This document shows positions 18,382-26,850 of a DNA stretch of 64,000 nt, one piece after another (within the stretch, counting starts at the first letter, position 1; each line of letters begins with the position of its first letter). The notes under the pieces are model-generated. The model was not told the origin of the DNA, made no database searches, and was given only the letters and a program-made list of their open reading frames with translations. The DNA is taken from the NCBI RefSeq assembly GCF_001606025.1, contig NZ_CP014945.1, positions 1,488,001-1,552,000 on the forward strand, in the 5' to 3' direction. The position numbers and the translations under genes are program-made. The stretch is from Psychrobacter alimentarius (GTDB taxonomy: Bacteria; Pseudomonadota; Gammaproteobacteria; Pseudomonadales; Moraxellaceae).

Positions 18382-19419
18382 TTATGCAAACGCAGGCATG
18401 ACATCATCAATAAAACGGCGTAACGAGTCGCGTTTTTGTTCATACGTCATACTAGAGTCGATCCAGAATGCAAATTCGTCATAGCCCAATTCTTCATAGA
18501 CTTTAAGCTTTTCAATGACTTGCTCAGGCGTTCCTATTGGCATGTTTTCTAACATTTTTTCAGGCGCATACATATCGATTGCTGCCATTTCTTCTTCGCT
18601 TAATGGCTCAAGCAAGCCTTGACGAATTGGACGTTCGTTTTTGAACCATGCACCAAAGTAGCAGTAAAAGCGGCTGATAGATTTTGCTGCTGTTGCCACA
18701 TCATCGGCATTACTACCCACATAAGCGTGCTGTAATAACATGATTTTTGGGTTCTTACCTTCGCCATGCTCAGCTTTGGCATTTTTAAATGCCGTCATGA
18801 GGTTTTGAATTTCGGTCATGCCTTGCCACAGTGGGGTGACTTGCACATTGCAGTCGTTTTCTACTGCAAAGTTATGGCTATGAGGGTCACGAGCTGCAAT
18901 CCACATAGGCACGCCGCCACTTTGTACCGGTTTTGGCGCTGAGGTGGTCGATGGGAATTGGGTATATTTGCCATCATGGGCGTAGTCGCCTTTCCACAGT
19001 TTTTGGACGGCAGGGACAAGCTCTCGCATGCGCCCGCCAGCTTCCATGGCATCCATACCCGGCATCAAGCGCTCGTATTCAAAATTATAAGCACCGCGCG
19101 CGATACCTAAATCCAATCTGCCGCCTGTGATAATGTCTGTCATGGCAGCTTCGCCCGCCAGTTTGATCGGATGCCAGAAGGGTGCAATCACTGTACCCGT
19201 ACCTAAGCGCACGTTTTTGGTGTGATGGGATAGATCAATCAAATTTAAAAATGGGTTGGGGGCGATGGTAAAATCCATACCATGGTGTTCGCCTGTCCAG
19301 ATAGCGTGCATTCCGCCTTGGTCGGCCATTTTTGCCAGCTCAATAAAATCATTATGGAGCTGTTCATAAGATTGTGATTCGTCGAGGCGTTCCATGTGTA
19401 GGAATAGTGAGAATTTCAT
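18382..19419 (-). CDS. tgnB: LLM-class flavin-dependent oxygenase, probable trigonelline monooxygenase oxygenase component
   Basis: A 345-residue luciferase-like monooxygenase: MKFSLFLHMERLDESQS at the N-terminus, GEHHGMDFTIAPNPF near residue 43, and LRLGTGTVIAPFWHP-like and DLGIARGAYNFEYERLMPG segments typical of bacterial LLM flavin oxygenases. It would use reduced flavin from the adjacent reductase to open the N-methylpyridinium ring at C5-C6. It lies between the flavin reductase and aldehyde dehydrogenase genes in one operon. Another N-heterocycle is possible as substrate, but the full gene set fits trigonelline best. Confidence 0.75.
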   Translation of the reverse strand: MKFSLFLHMERLDESQSYEQLHNDFIELAKMADQGGMHAIWTGEHHGMDFTIAPNPFLNLIDLSHHTKNVRLGTGTVIAPFWHPIKLAGEAAMTDIITGGRLDLGIARGAYNFEYERLMPGMDAMEAGGRMRELVPAVQKLWKGDYAHDGKYTQFPSTTSAPKPVQSGGVPMWIAARDPHSHNFAVENDCNVQVTPLWQGMTEIQNLMTAFKNAKAEHGEGKNPKIMLLQHAYVGSNADDVATAAKSISRFYCYFGAWFKNERPIRQGLLEPLSEEEMAAIDMYAPEKMLENMPIGTPEQVIEKLKVYEELGYDEFAFWIDSSMTYEQKRDSLRRFIDDVMPAFA

Positions 19420-19498
19420 AAGGCATATCCTTTGCTATTTGTTTTTACTGACTGTATTTACAGGTCATGTTTGTTTAAGTGTCGTTTATGTATAAAAT

Positions 19499-20410
19499 TT
19501 AGTGGACGCGACCTTGCTCTTCTTGGCCGACATAGACACCATAAAGACCGTTTTCGCTCTCTGCGGCGTAGCGAGTCATCATCGAATTCATGGCTGAGGT
19601 CGCAAAATCTTGTTTTTCAATATCATCGATTGCGACGTATTCACCAAGCTCTTTGGTCTCTGGCGAATTTGCAATGGCGCGGTAAAAGATATAGTTGGTA
19701 TTGGTTTTGGTATTCTCATAGATTGAAAACACAGCGCCCAATTGCGCATCTATACCGTTATCTGTCAAAAACTGTTTGATGGCGCTGACCGCGTTGGTAT
19801 TGTCATCGGTTGTCGTATTGGGTAAGACGGCTTTACCTTCGCTTTTGTTGATAATCACTTTACCGTTATGCTCGATAATGACGCCAACACAGACGTGTTT
19901 TTCTTGGGTACTGATGTCTGCCGCTTCGCGCTCTAATGCCAAACTAAAATAACCGCCTGATGCATAACCCAAACCATGGCCTTCACGGTTAGAGAAATTC
20001 AGTACTTCTCCCACCAAAAGATTGTGGTCACCTGCGTCGAGGTTACGTTCGGTTTTACAAGAAAAATGCGTGAGCGCACCATCGATAACAGGGTTGCCTT
20101 GCTCATCTTTGTGCCACTCAATCTGACTAAAACGGTCTTCTTTAGAGCTGGCAAATATGTTCGACACGGTCTGTTGGTCTTCACTTAAGATGTTGACAAC
20201 AAAGCTTTCACAGTTAGCAAACACATCAAAGGTAGATAAAGATTTTGCTGGGCAAACCAGCAGTAATGGCGGATCAAGCGATACCGAGGTAAAAGAGTTG
20301 GCTGTAAAACCGACAGGCGTACCATCTTTACTCACCGCTGTAATCACGGTCACCCCAGTCATATAACTGCCGAAGGCGTTGCGGAGCATTTTAGGATCAA
20401 GTTGTTTCAT
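19499..20410 (-). CDS. tgnA: Two-domain flavin reductase, probable trigonelline monooxygenase reductase component
   Basis: The N-terminal 165 residues form a flavin-reductase-like domain (LRNAFGSYMTGVTVITAV, GFTANSFTSVSLDPPLLLVC, HNLLVGEVLNF) that would supply reduced FMN to the LLM oxygenase. The C-terminal 130 residues (about 170-303) look like an extra Nudix-like fold without a recognisable Nudix box, making the protein much longer than ordinary single-domain reductases of about 170 residues. It starts 34 bases after the hydrolase gene on the same strand. The role of the second domain, perhaps docking or flavin handling, is unknown. Confidence 0.75.
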   Translation of the reverse strand: MKQLDPKMLRNAFGSYMTGVTVITAVSKDGTPVGFTANSFTSVSLDPPLLLVCPAKSLSTFDVFANCESFVVNILSEDQQTVSNIFASSKEDRFSQIEWHKDEQGNPVIDGALTHFSCKTERNLDAGDHNLLVGEVLNFSNREGHGLGYASGGYFSLALEREAADISTQEKHVCVGVIIEHNGKVIINKSEGKAVLPNTTTDDNTNAVSAIKQFLTDNGIDAQLGAVFSIYENTKTNTNYIFYRAIANSPETKELGEYVAIDDIEKQDFATSAMNSMMTRYAAESENGLYGVYVGQEEQGRVH

Positions 20411-20444
20411 GAGAACCTCTTTTTCAAATTAGGCATATTTTAGA

Positions 20445-21284
20445 TTACACATTGGCCGTATGGTGCGAGTCGCACTGGGCAAAAAACCTTTCCAAGGCAC
20501 TATTAACGGCATTGGCGTGTGTCATTTGTGTCATATGGCGCGCTTCTGGAACAATAACAGCATTGGCATTTGGCAAGATATCAGCCATCGTGAGCGACAT
20601 CTTAGCGCTAGAATTGATGTCCATCTCCCCCGTCAGCAATAATGCAGGAACAGTAATGGTTTTGAGCTCTGCTGCTGGAATACCGCGCAGATGTGCAAAC
20701 ATTTGATAAGCTTGCGCGTACCCCAAACGGTTACCATTATTTAGCCATGAGCGGCACAGCTCTGCCTCGTTATCATATTGCGGATTACCATCGAACCATC
20801 TGGCAATCGGCTTATCAGTCACATTTTGCTCAAGATCATTAAGTAGTGATTCAGCGCGAGTTTGTACATCTTGCGCCGCATTGTCAGGACGATTATAGAT
20901 GGCGTTGAACGCGGCAACGCCTCTAACGATTTTTGGGTAACTGACCGCCGTTTGTAATGCAGTCATTGCGCCTAAAGAGTGTCCAACGATAATGGCAGGC
21001 TCTCCAACCACGTTTTGGATAAAGTTGTTTAGAGCCGCGGCAAAGTCTTCTAACGTAAGCGTGGGATTGGGCAATAAATCGCTTTCCCCATGTCCTGGCA
21101 TATCAATCACATAGCAACGATAACGGTCGTTAAAGGCTGATACCTGCTGATACCAGCTTTCTGCTCGCAAACCCACGCCATGAACAAAAACGATGGGAGT
21201 GGTTTTGTCGTTTTCATGATTACTGTCTTGATTACCACTAGAGTAATAAGCAATTCCGTTAGAGATTTCGCGTGACCATTTCAT
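20445..21284 (-). CDS. tgnD: Alpha/beta hydrolase, probable TgnD-type hydrolase
   Basis: A 279-residue alpha/beta-fold hydrolase with oxyanion motif HGVGLRAESW, nucleophile elbow GHSLGAM (Ser near residue 122), acid in LLLTGEMD and a late His in EARHMTQM. In the trigonelline pathway the equivalent enzyme splits the N-methylformamido-methylene-succinate into carbon dioxide, methylamine, formate and succinate semialdehyde, which the dehydrogenase at 23.2 kb would then use. Its position between the AA_synth gene and the flavin reductase gene supports this. Sequence alone only proves the fold. Confidence 0.7.
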   Translation of the reverse strand: MKWSREISNGIAYYSSGNQDSNHENDKTTPIVFVHGVGLRAESWYQQVSAFNDRYRCYVIDMPGHGESDLLPNPTLTLEDFAAALNNFIQNVVGEPAIIVGHSLGAMTALQTAVSYPKIVRGVAAFNAIYNRPDNAAQDVQTRAESLLNDLEQNVTDKPIARWFDGNPQYDNEAELCRSWLNNGNRLGYAQAYQMFAHLRGIPAAELKTITVPALLLTGEMDINSSAKMSLTMADILPNANAVIVPEARHMTQMTHANAVNSALERFFAQCDSHHTANV

Positions 21285-21297
21285 CAGTAGATGCTCC

Positions 21298-21900
21298 TTA
21301 AACGGCGGCTGGATTATTCAAATCATGACCGAGATCTTTTAAATCTTGGTAACGATCACCAATGCGATGATGGGGACGACCACCAGTGGCACCGCCTAAC
21401 ACAATCACCACTTCATCGTCGCGAGGCGCATCAGGAATAGCAAATTGAATCGTCAAATAATGAGAGCGGCGACCAGCATCATCTTTGTCCATCAGTGGAA
21501 CCATGATAGGAGTGTTGGCTGTGCCGCGCGTATTGGTAAAGGCTAAATACGTATTGGCAGACAAGGCTTCACGATAAAAATTACCAAAATGTAGGGTATG
21601 AATCAGACCTGATGCGTGTTCGATTTCGCCATTTAAACCCACCACAGCGGCTTTGCCATAAGCTTCAATCTTGTCAGCCCCGCCTGCTAAGGCAATGATT
21701 TTGTCAGTCAGTAGCTTACCTAAGACAGGTGCGAACGCTTTGATTTCGGGTTGCAAATCTTCAGCATAACGACCAGCCCATGGGTTGGTCACAACAGCTG
21801 CAACCGCAAACATGCGTAGAGGTGTGTCGGCTGACTTGTAGCCTTCAATCAAGGTCTCTTCTTCAAAAGTGACAATCTTTCTGATTTCTGGTTTTTGCAT
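21298..21900 (-). CDS. AA_synth-family protein (first gene of the leftward catabolic operon)
   Basis: A 200-residue protein recognised as the amino acid synthesis (AA_synth, PF06684-like) family by KIVTFEEETLIEGYK, ALAGGADKIEAYGKAAVVGLNGEIEHAS and the C-terminal IVLGGATGGRPHHRIGDRYQDL. Biochemical function of the family is poorly known. The published trigonelline pathway needs a conserved hypothetical protein that assists the succinate-semialdehyde step; this gene and the CMD gene are the candidates here. It is the first gene after the divergent operator region. Confidence 0.7.
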   Translation of the reverse strand: MQKPEIRKIVTFEEETLIEGYKSADTPLRMFAVAAVVTNPWAGRYAEDLQPEIKAFAPVLGKLLTDKIIALAGGADKIEAYGKAAVVGLNGEIEHASGLIHTLHFGNFYREALSANTYLAFTNTRGTANTPIMVPLMDKDDAGRRSHYLTIQFAIPDAPRDDEVVIVLGGATGGRPHHRIGDRYQDLKDLGHDLNNPAAV

Positions 21901-21952
21901 GATGACTTCCCTTTAGTAATAATCTCTAGTAATAAATGGTTTCTAACAATAT

Positions 21953-21962
21953 TGGTATACCA
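21953..21962. promoter_or_regulatory. Probable GntR operator 1
   Basis: TGGTATACCA is a perfect 10-base palindrome of the type bound by FCD-subfamily GntR regulators. It lies 53 bases upstream of the leftward operon's first codon and begins a 17-base direct repeat shared with the second site (one mismatch). Confidence 0.65.
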
Positions 21963-22009
21963 TAATACGGTATTAAATAAATTACTAGCTTTTTTTGAAA
22001 AAAAATATT

Positions 22010-22021
22010 ATGGTATACCAT
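22010..22021. promoter_or_regulatory. Probable GntR operator 2
   Basis: ATGGTATACCAT is a perfect 12-base palindrome, centred 58 bases from the first site and about 85 bases before the regulator gene. TGGTATACCATRATACG is shared by both sites as a direct repeat. Two equal sites in the divergent gap suggest control of both operons, with inducer release. Confidence 0.7.
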
Positions 22022-22100
22022 GATACGAGGTACAAGCTTACTGCTTTTTTGCGCCATACTCGCTATACTTCTTTTTTACATCTAAGAGAGCAGAGACCTT

Positions 22101-22754
22101 ATGTTAGAAAAAGTAGAAAAACCAAAGACCTTAAAAGACACAGCGCTAGAGCAATTGCGCTTGGCTATCATGATTGGACAGCTGGCACCAGGTCAACGAT
22201 TGGTAGAGCGTACTATTTGCGAGCAGTTGGGAGTCAGTCGCACCGTGGTACGAGAGTGTATAAGGCACTTAGAGAGCGAGCATTTGGTGACTTTTTCTGC
22301 AGGTGGCTCTTCAGTGGCTGTGCTCGAGAGCGATGAGATTCGCCAAATCTATCATTTGCGTGCCATGCTCGAGAGTGAAGCGGTTCGTCATTGTGCTGAG
22401 CAAGCCAGCCCTGAGTTAGTAGAATTATTGCAAGAAGGGTTGATTCAAATTCGAGACAACTTGCATGCAGGGGATGTGGTCGAAGCACTCGCGCATTCTT
22501 ATGCCTTTTACGAGCGTCTCTTTGTGACGGCTGGCATGACGGTTGCGTGGGAGTTGACAGAGCGGTTGAATGGTCGTATCGGTCGTTTGCGCTTTATGAC
22601 CTTATCGACCAAAGAGCGTTCTGTTAAAGGCCCAAACAATCTACAAGAAATCGTCAACAATATTGCCAAAGGTGACAGTAAAGCTGCTGTCAAAGCTTGC
22701 CGCAAACATATCGATGAAGCCTGCCGTATGGGTTTGCATCTCAATCAACAATAA
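22101..22754 (+). CDS. GntR-family (FCD) transcriptional regulator of the catabolic cluster
   Basis: A 217-residue repressor with an N-terminal winged helix (LRLAIMIGQLAPGQRLVERTI, QLGVSRTVVRECIRHLESE, residues about 15-65) and a C-terminal FCD ligand domain. It is divergent from the AA_synth-hydrolase-oxygenase operon and is followed 16 bases later by the CMD and succinate-semialdehyde dehydrogenase genes. Twin TGGTATACCA palindromes in its upstream region are the expected operators. The effector is probably the pathway substrate or an intermediate; in Acinetobacter baylyi the tgn locus also has its own regulator. Confidence 0.85.
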   Translation: MLEKVEKPKTLKDTALEQLRLAIMIGQLAPGQRLVERTICEQLGVSRTVVRECIRHLESEHLVTFSAGGSSVAVLESDEIRQIYHLRAMLESEAVRHCAEQASPELVELLQEGLIQIRDNLHAGDVVEALAHSYAFYERLFVTAGMTVAWELTERLNGRIGRLRFMTLSTKERSVKGPNNLQEIVNNIAKGDSKAAVKACRKHIDEACRMGLHLNQQ

Positions 22755-22770
22755 ATAATAGGGAAGAGTC

Positions 22771-23157
22771 ATGGATAAAACACGATTTGAACTTGGTCTT
22801 ACCAAGCGTAAAGCCACGTTAGGTGCTGAATATGTAGAAAAAAACCTACAGGCAGCCGATGATTTTAACCGTCCGTTTCAAGAAGCCATGACAGAATGGT
22901 GCTGGGGTTTTGGTTGGGGTGATGAGGCCATCGACGCCAAAACCCGTTCACTGATGAACCTAACCATGATTGCGGCACTCGGCAAAATGCATGAGTGGGA
23001 GCTGCATCTAAATGGCGCCATTACTAATGGCTGTTCTGTGGAAGAAATTCGCGCCACAATTCATGCCATCGCAATCTATTGCGGTGTACCACAAGGCGTA
23101 GAGTGCTTTCGTATTGCCCGTCAAGTATTGACCACACGCGGATTATTAGAATCCTGA
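22771..23157 (+). CDS. Carboxymuconolactone decarboxylase (CMD) family protein
   Basis: A 128-residue, all-helical protein close to PcaC length. FQEAMTEWCWGFGWGDEAIDAKTRSLMNL, HEWELHLNGAITNG and EEIRATIHAIAIYCGVPQGVECF are typical of the PcaC-type branch. The AhpD-like CxxC pair is absent, so peroxidase activity is unlikely. It lies between the regulator and succinate-semialdehyde dehydrogenase genes with 16 and 18 base gaps, so it is in the rightward operon. Its catalytic role in the N-heterocycle pathway is not known. Confidence 0.8.
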   Translation: MDKTRFELGLTKRKATLGAEYVEKNLQAADDFNRPFQEAMTEWCWGFGWGDEAIDAKTRSLMNLTMIAALGKMHEWELHLNGAITNGCSVEEIRATIHAIAIYCGVPQGVECFRIARQVLTTRGLLES

Positions 23158-23175
23158 AACCTGCTGGAGAGAGAG

Positions 23176-24627
23176 ATGCAATTAAAGAACGATGCGTTGT
23201 TTAGACAACAAGCTTTTATCAATGGGGTGTGGTGTGATGCTGATAATAAGCAAACCCATGAAGTACTGAATCCGGCGACAGGGGAGGTCATTGGTACGGT
23301 ACCAATGATGGGAGCTAATGAAACTCGCCGTGCCATTGAAGCTGCGGACACTGCACAATCAACATGGGCAAAAAAAACGGGTAAAGAGCGCAGTATCGTT
23401 TTGCGTCGTTGGCACACGCTGATTGCCGAAAACATCGAAGATTTGGCATTGCTGATGACCCATGAGCAAGGCAAGCCAATCGGTGAAGCCAAAGGGGAGA
23501 TTCAAAGCGGACTGGATTATCTAGAATGGTTTGCTGAAGAAGCGAAACGGGTTTATGGTGATGTGATTCCTGGCCACATGGCAGATAAGCGTCTGATCGT
23601 CATCAAACAACCTGTTGGGGTTACCGCAGCCATCACCCCGTGGAATTTTCCACACTCAATGATCAGCCGTAAGGCAGGGCCTGCCTTAGCAGCGGGTTGT
23701 CCAATGATTGTAAAACCTGCGATGGAGACGCCATACTCAGCATTGGCAATGGCGTATCTGGCACAGCAAGCGGGTATTCCTGACGGCATTTATAGCGTAG
23801 TGACAGGTGATCCAGTGGCAATTGGGGAAGAGATGACCACAAACCCGATGGTCAAAAAAATCAGCTTCACCGGTTCAACGCGCGTGGGCAAAATCTTGAT
23901 GAAACAGTGTGCGGATACGGTCAAAAAAATGTCGATGGAGCTGGGTGGCAATGCGCCTTTCATTGTTTTTGACGATGCAGACATAGACGCTGCCGTTACT
24001 GGTGCGATGATGAGTAAATATCGCAACAGTGGGCAAACATGCGTGTGCGCCAATCGCTTATTTGTGCAAGCGGGCGTTTATGAAGCGTTTTCACAAAAAC
24101 TGGCAGAACAAGTACGCGCCATAAAAGTGGGCAATGGCTTAGAGTCAGGTGTAACACAAGGCCCGCTAATTTCAAAAGCCGCTGCTGATAATACAGAAGC
24201 ATTGGTTGAAGATGCCAAAAACAAAGGCGCGACGGTTCTGTGCGGTGGTCAACGAGTCGATGCGGATAAAAATTTCTTTAATCCAACCATTCTGACCGAT
24301 GTCAACAATGACATGCGGATTGCCAATGAAGAAATCTTTGCGCCAATCGCGCCGATTTTCAAATTTGACACAGACGAAGAGGCAGTTGCCTTAGCCAATC
24401 GTACTGAATATGGCTTGGCGGGTTATTTTTATAGTCGAGACATTGGCCGTGTTTGGCGTATCGCTGAAGCGCTTGAAGTCGGTATGGTCGGCGTCAACAC
24501 AGGTATGTTGACCACAGAGTTGGCACCGTTTGGCGGGGTTAAAGAATCTGGTATGGGGCGTGAAGGATCAAAATATGGTATCGAAGAATATGTTGAAACC
24601 AAATATATCTGCTTAGATATCAACTGA
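23176..24627 (+). CDS. tgnE: Succinate-semialdehyde dehydrogenase
   Basis: NAD(P)-dependent enzyme predicted to oxidise succinate semialdehyde to succinate, feeding the TCA cycle. It has TPWNFPHSMISRK near residue 155, EQGKP near 97, catalytic Glu in ELGGNAPF near 256 and catalytic Cys in GQTCVCANR near 290, the pattern of the GabD/Sad group. Length 483 is normal. A site AGAGAG lies before ATG 23176. Last gene of the rightward operon; the name tgnE assumes the trigonelline pathway, otherwise gabD-like is correct. Confidence 0.82.
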   Translation: MQLKNDALFRQQAFINGVWCDADNKQTHEVLNPATGEVIGTVPMMGANETRRAIEAADTAQSTWAKKTGKERSIVLRRWHTLIAENIEDLALLMTHEQGKPIGEAKGEIQSGLDYLEWFAEEAKRVYGDVIPGHMADKRLIVIKQPVGVTAAITPWNFPHSMISRKAGPALAAGCPMIVKPAMETPYSALAMAYLAQQAGIPDGIYSVVTGDPVAIGEEMTTNPMVKKISFTGSTRVGKILMKQCADTVKKMSMELGGNAPFIVFDDADIDAAVTGAMMSKYRNSGQTCVCANRLFVQAGVYEAFSQKLAEQVRAIKVGNGLESGVTQGPLISKAAADNTEALVEDAKNKGATVLCGGQRVDADKNFFNPTILTDVNNDMRIANEEIFAPIAPIFKFDTDEEAVALANRTEYGLAGYFYSRDIGRVWRIAEALEVGMVGVNTGMLTTELAPFGGVKESGMGREGSKYGIEEYVETKYICLDIN

Positions 24628-24650
24628 GATAACTGACAAATATCATAACG

Positions 24651-24750
24651 CGCGACTGAAATAAATTTTTCTTGCTTGCTGTACTTTCATCGACAGAGGC
24701 TACGTAAAATATATTTCAGCCACGCTGTATTTATTTTATAGTGGATTAAA
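24651..24750. repeat. Palindromic intergenic repeat, copy A
   Basis: CTGAAATAAATTTT (24656-24669) pairs with AAAATATATTTCAG (24706-24719), enclosing CTGT...CGACAG, which is a smaller hairpin. The right tail (TTATAGTGGATTAAA) matches the tail of the copy at 56.7 kb. It fills the gap between the convergent succinate-semialdehyde dehydrogenase and LysR genes. No coding potential is seen. Confidence 0.7.
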
Positions 24751-24760
24751 AACAAGCTTA

Positions 24761-25678
24761 TTATTTTGCGGGTATCGGTTTATCCCAGTAGGGTGGTGAC
24801 CCGTAATACCCTTCGATAAAATCAATAAAGCATCGGATCTTATGTGGCAGCAGTTTTCTATGCGCATAAACCGCATACAAGCCTAACGTTTCGGGCTCAT
24901 ATTCAGGTAGCACTATCACCAGCTTGCCTTCTACAAGGGCTTCACTGGCAATAAAAGTGGGTTGCAGCGCCAAACCCGCACCTGCTATCGCCGCATTGAC
25001 CAGCAAATCTCCGTTATTACTGCTCAAACCACCATCACGCTGACTGCTCTCTATACTCAGCCATTGATAAATCTCTTCTTTATTGCTTCTTTCCATATAG
25101 CTGTAATGTAAATAACGATGGTTTTTTAAATCTTCAGGGTTGCGAGGCACGCCGTATTTTTTAAGATAGTCAGGCGAGGCACATAAGATGACTCGAATAG
25201 GCGCTACTTGCTTGGCAATCAATGAAGAGCTTTTGAGCTGTCCAATACGAAGTGCCACATCAAAGCCTTCTTCAACAATATCTACCTTACGATCCGTCAG
25301 CTGTAAATCGACATTGACTGAAGGGTAGAGGGCCTGAAAATCTGTGATGAGTTGCGCCATGTGTTTTAATGCAAATGAAACAGGCGCGCTGATTCTTAGT
25401 GTCCCTTTGGGTTTTTGTTGAAACCCGCCCAATTTGGACTCCATGTCATCGATACTTAATAATATTTGCTGTGCATGCTGAAAATAATGCGTACCAGCCT
25501 CTGTTAGACTGACTTTACGCGTAGTGCGATTGAGTAATCGTATTTCAAGACGTTCTTCTAGCTTTGATACATATTTGCTCACTAACTGTGGCGACAGTTG
25601 CATCGCGGTTGCGGCATTACTGAAACTGCCTTCAGTGACGACTGACACAAACGCTCGCATGGCATCGATTCTGTCCAT
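24761..25678 (-). CDS. LysR-family transcriptional regulator
   Basis: DNA-binding helix-turn-helix at the N-terminus (MRAFVSVVTEGSFSNAATAMQLSPQ, residues about 6-30) and a LysR substrate domain of the CrgA-like type (GTLRISAPVSFALKHMAQLI). I place the start at ATG 25678 because AAGGAA lies about 10 bases upstream; an ATG at 25705 adds nine residues without a ribosome site. Divergent from the DoxX gene, which it may control, as often seen for this pairing. Confidence 0.85.
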   Translation of the reverse strand: MDRIDAMRAFVSVVTEGSFSNAATAMQLSPQLVSKYVSKLEERLEIRLLNRTTRKVSLTEAGTHYFQHAQQILLSIDDMESKLGGFQQKPKGTLRISAPVSFALKHMAQLITDFQALYPSVNVDLQLTDRKVDIVEEGFDVALRIGQLKSSSLIAKQVAPIRVILCASPDYLKKYGVPRNPEDLKNHRYLHYSYMERSNKEEIYQWLSIESSQRDGGLSSNNGDLLVNAAIAGAGLALQPTFIASEALVEGKLVIVLPEYEPETLGLYAVYAHRKLLPHKIRCFIDFIEGYYGSPPYWDKPIPAK

Positions 25679-25842
25679 TACTGCTGGTTTCCTTGAGACA
25701 TTCATGAAGATATCATTATCAACATTCTGTTGTTAGTTATTTGCTATTAGTTATCTTACTCTTTTGCTTTGTTGATAGTAAAGTGTATTGCCTTATCGAG
25801 ACAAACAGACGTCTCCACATACATTTTATAGAGTAACCACAA

Positions 25843-26283
25843 ATGACAAATTCAACCTTAAACAAAATCTTCCTATCAGAGGCTGGCATAGCCGCGCTAG
25901 TACTGCGTGTGCCAGTTGGTCTCATTCTAGCAGCACATGGCGCGCAAAAGTTATTTGGCTGGTTTGGTGGTAATGGGTTGGCAGGTACTGCTGGATGGAT
26001 GAGCAGTATTGGTATTGAGCCAGGTTATTTGATGGCCATATTGGCTGGCAGCGCTGAATTTTTTGGTGGTTTAGCATTGGTATTAGGATTATTGACCCGA
26101 CCAGCAGCAGTGGTTGCCGCATTTACGATGATCGTCGCTATTTTTTCGGTACATATTGGTAATGGTTTATTCGCAAGTAATAACGGTTATGAGTATGCGC
26201 TGACGTTATTGGTTGTATTGGTTTCTTTGGCGATACAAGGCGGCGGCTATCTAAGTCTTGACAATCAGTTGGCAAAAAAATAA
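25843..26283 (+). CDS. DoxX-family membrane protein
   Basis: A 146-residue inner-membrane protein with four predicted helices and the DoxX marks RVPVGLILAAHGAQKLFGWFGG and LAGSAEFFGGLALVLGLLTRPAA. Relatives are linked to redox homeostasis or quinone-dependent metabolism, but function is generally unclear. The divergent LysR gene is the probable regulator. The start at ATG 25843 is preceded by GAGTAA. Confidence 0.85.
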   Translation: MTNSTLNKIFLSEAGIAALVLRVPVGLILAAHGAQKLFGWFGGNGLAGTAGWMSSIGIEPGYLMAILAGSAEFFGGLALVLGLLTRPAAVVAAFTMIVAIFSVHIGNGLFASNNGYEYALTLLVVLVSLAIQGGGYLSLDNQLAKK

Positions 26284-26561
26284 AACGTCTGTCATTGTTA
26301 TACTCAATCACGATGATTCAGTCAAAAATTAATCTTATGTACCCAATCAGCCTTTGCACGCGTCTGCACAGATTAGTCGTCTTGCGCCGCGTGTTTTTAG
26401 AGCATGATATTATCTAGATAAATCACTTTTGTGATTTCATCCTTTACAAAACTACTCATACTTCTGCCACAACTAACCTTCCTCATTCTAAGATGGTTAT
26501 TTTAACCATCTCCATAACTGCATGATAATTATATTAAAATATCTTACTATAATTTGTAAAC
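26284..26561. other. Intergenic stretch after the DoxX gene
   Basis: About 280 bases with no credible gene. An imperfect hairpin with GATGGTTATTTTAACCATC arms (near 26492-26512) could terminate the DoxX transcript. Nothing else was recognised before the Fur box. Confidence 0.4.
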
Positions 26562-26580
26562 AATAATAATTATCATTATT
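26562..26580. promoter_or_regulatory. Fur box in the leader of the FepA-like receptor gene
   Basis: AATAATAATTATCATTATT matches the Fur consensus at 15 of 19 positions and is part of a 21-base near-palindrome beginning and ending CAATAAT / ATTATTG. It lies about 315 bases before the receptor start, unusually far, with an intrinsic terminator in between. Confidence 0.75.
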
Positions 26581-26625
26581 GTTTGTATTATCCTTACAAT
26601 GTTGCTAAAGTGTGCATTCTTTATT

Positions 26626-26661
26626 GCTGAACAGTTAACTGCTGTTCGGTTTTTCTGTTTT
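26626..26661 (+). terminator. Intrinsic terminator between the Fur box and the receptor gene
   Basis: CTGAACAG (26627-26634) pairs with CTGTTCGG (26642-26649) in an 8-base stem with a 7-base loop, followed by TTTTTCTGTTTT. No gene precedes it on this strand after the Fur box, so it would end a short RNA or attenuate the receptor transcript. Confidence 0.7.
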
Positions 26662-26850
26662 AAAATGTGACCTGTATCAATATGTTGACCGTTTAGTGTC
26701 TATCAGTTGCAGTCAGAGAAAGACAGTTTTTATTTTTTTGATCAAAATTTTTATTATTTTTGGTCAAAATATAAGCGCACTTTAGCCTGACATTATTTAT
26801 TTTTGCATAATGTGTGCGTGCTATTACTGAGCTTTCCTTGATGGATGACG

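Noticed and set aside
26641..26760. A small protein gene in the receptor leader
   Set aside because: All frames are short and AT-rich with no ribosome site; the stretch is better explained as untranslated leader.
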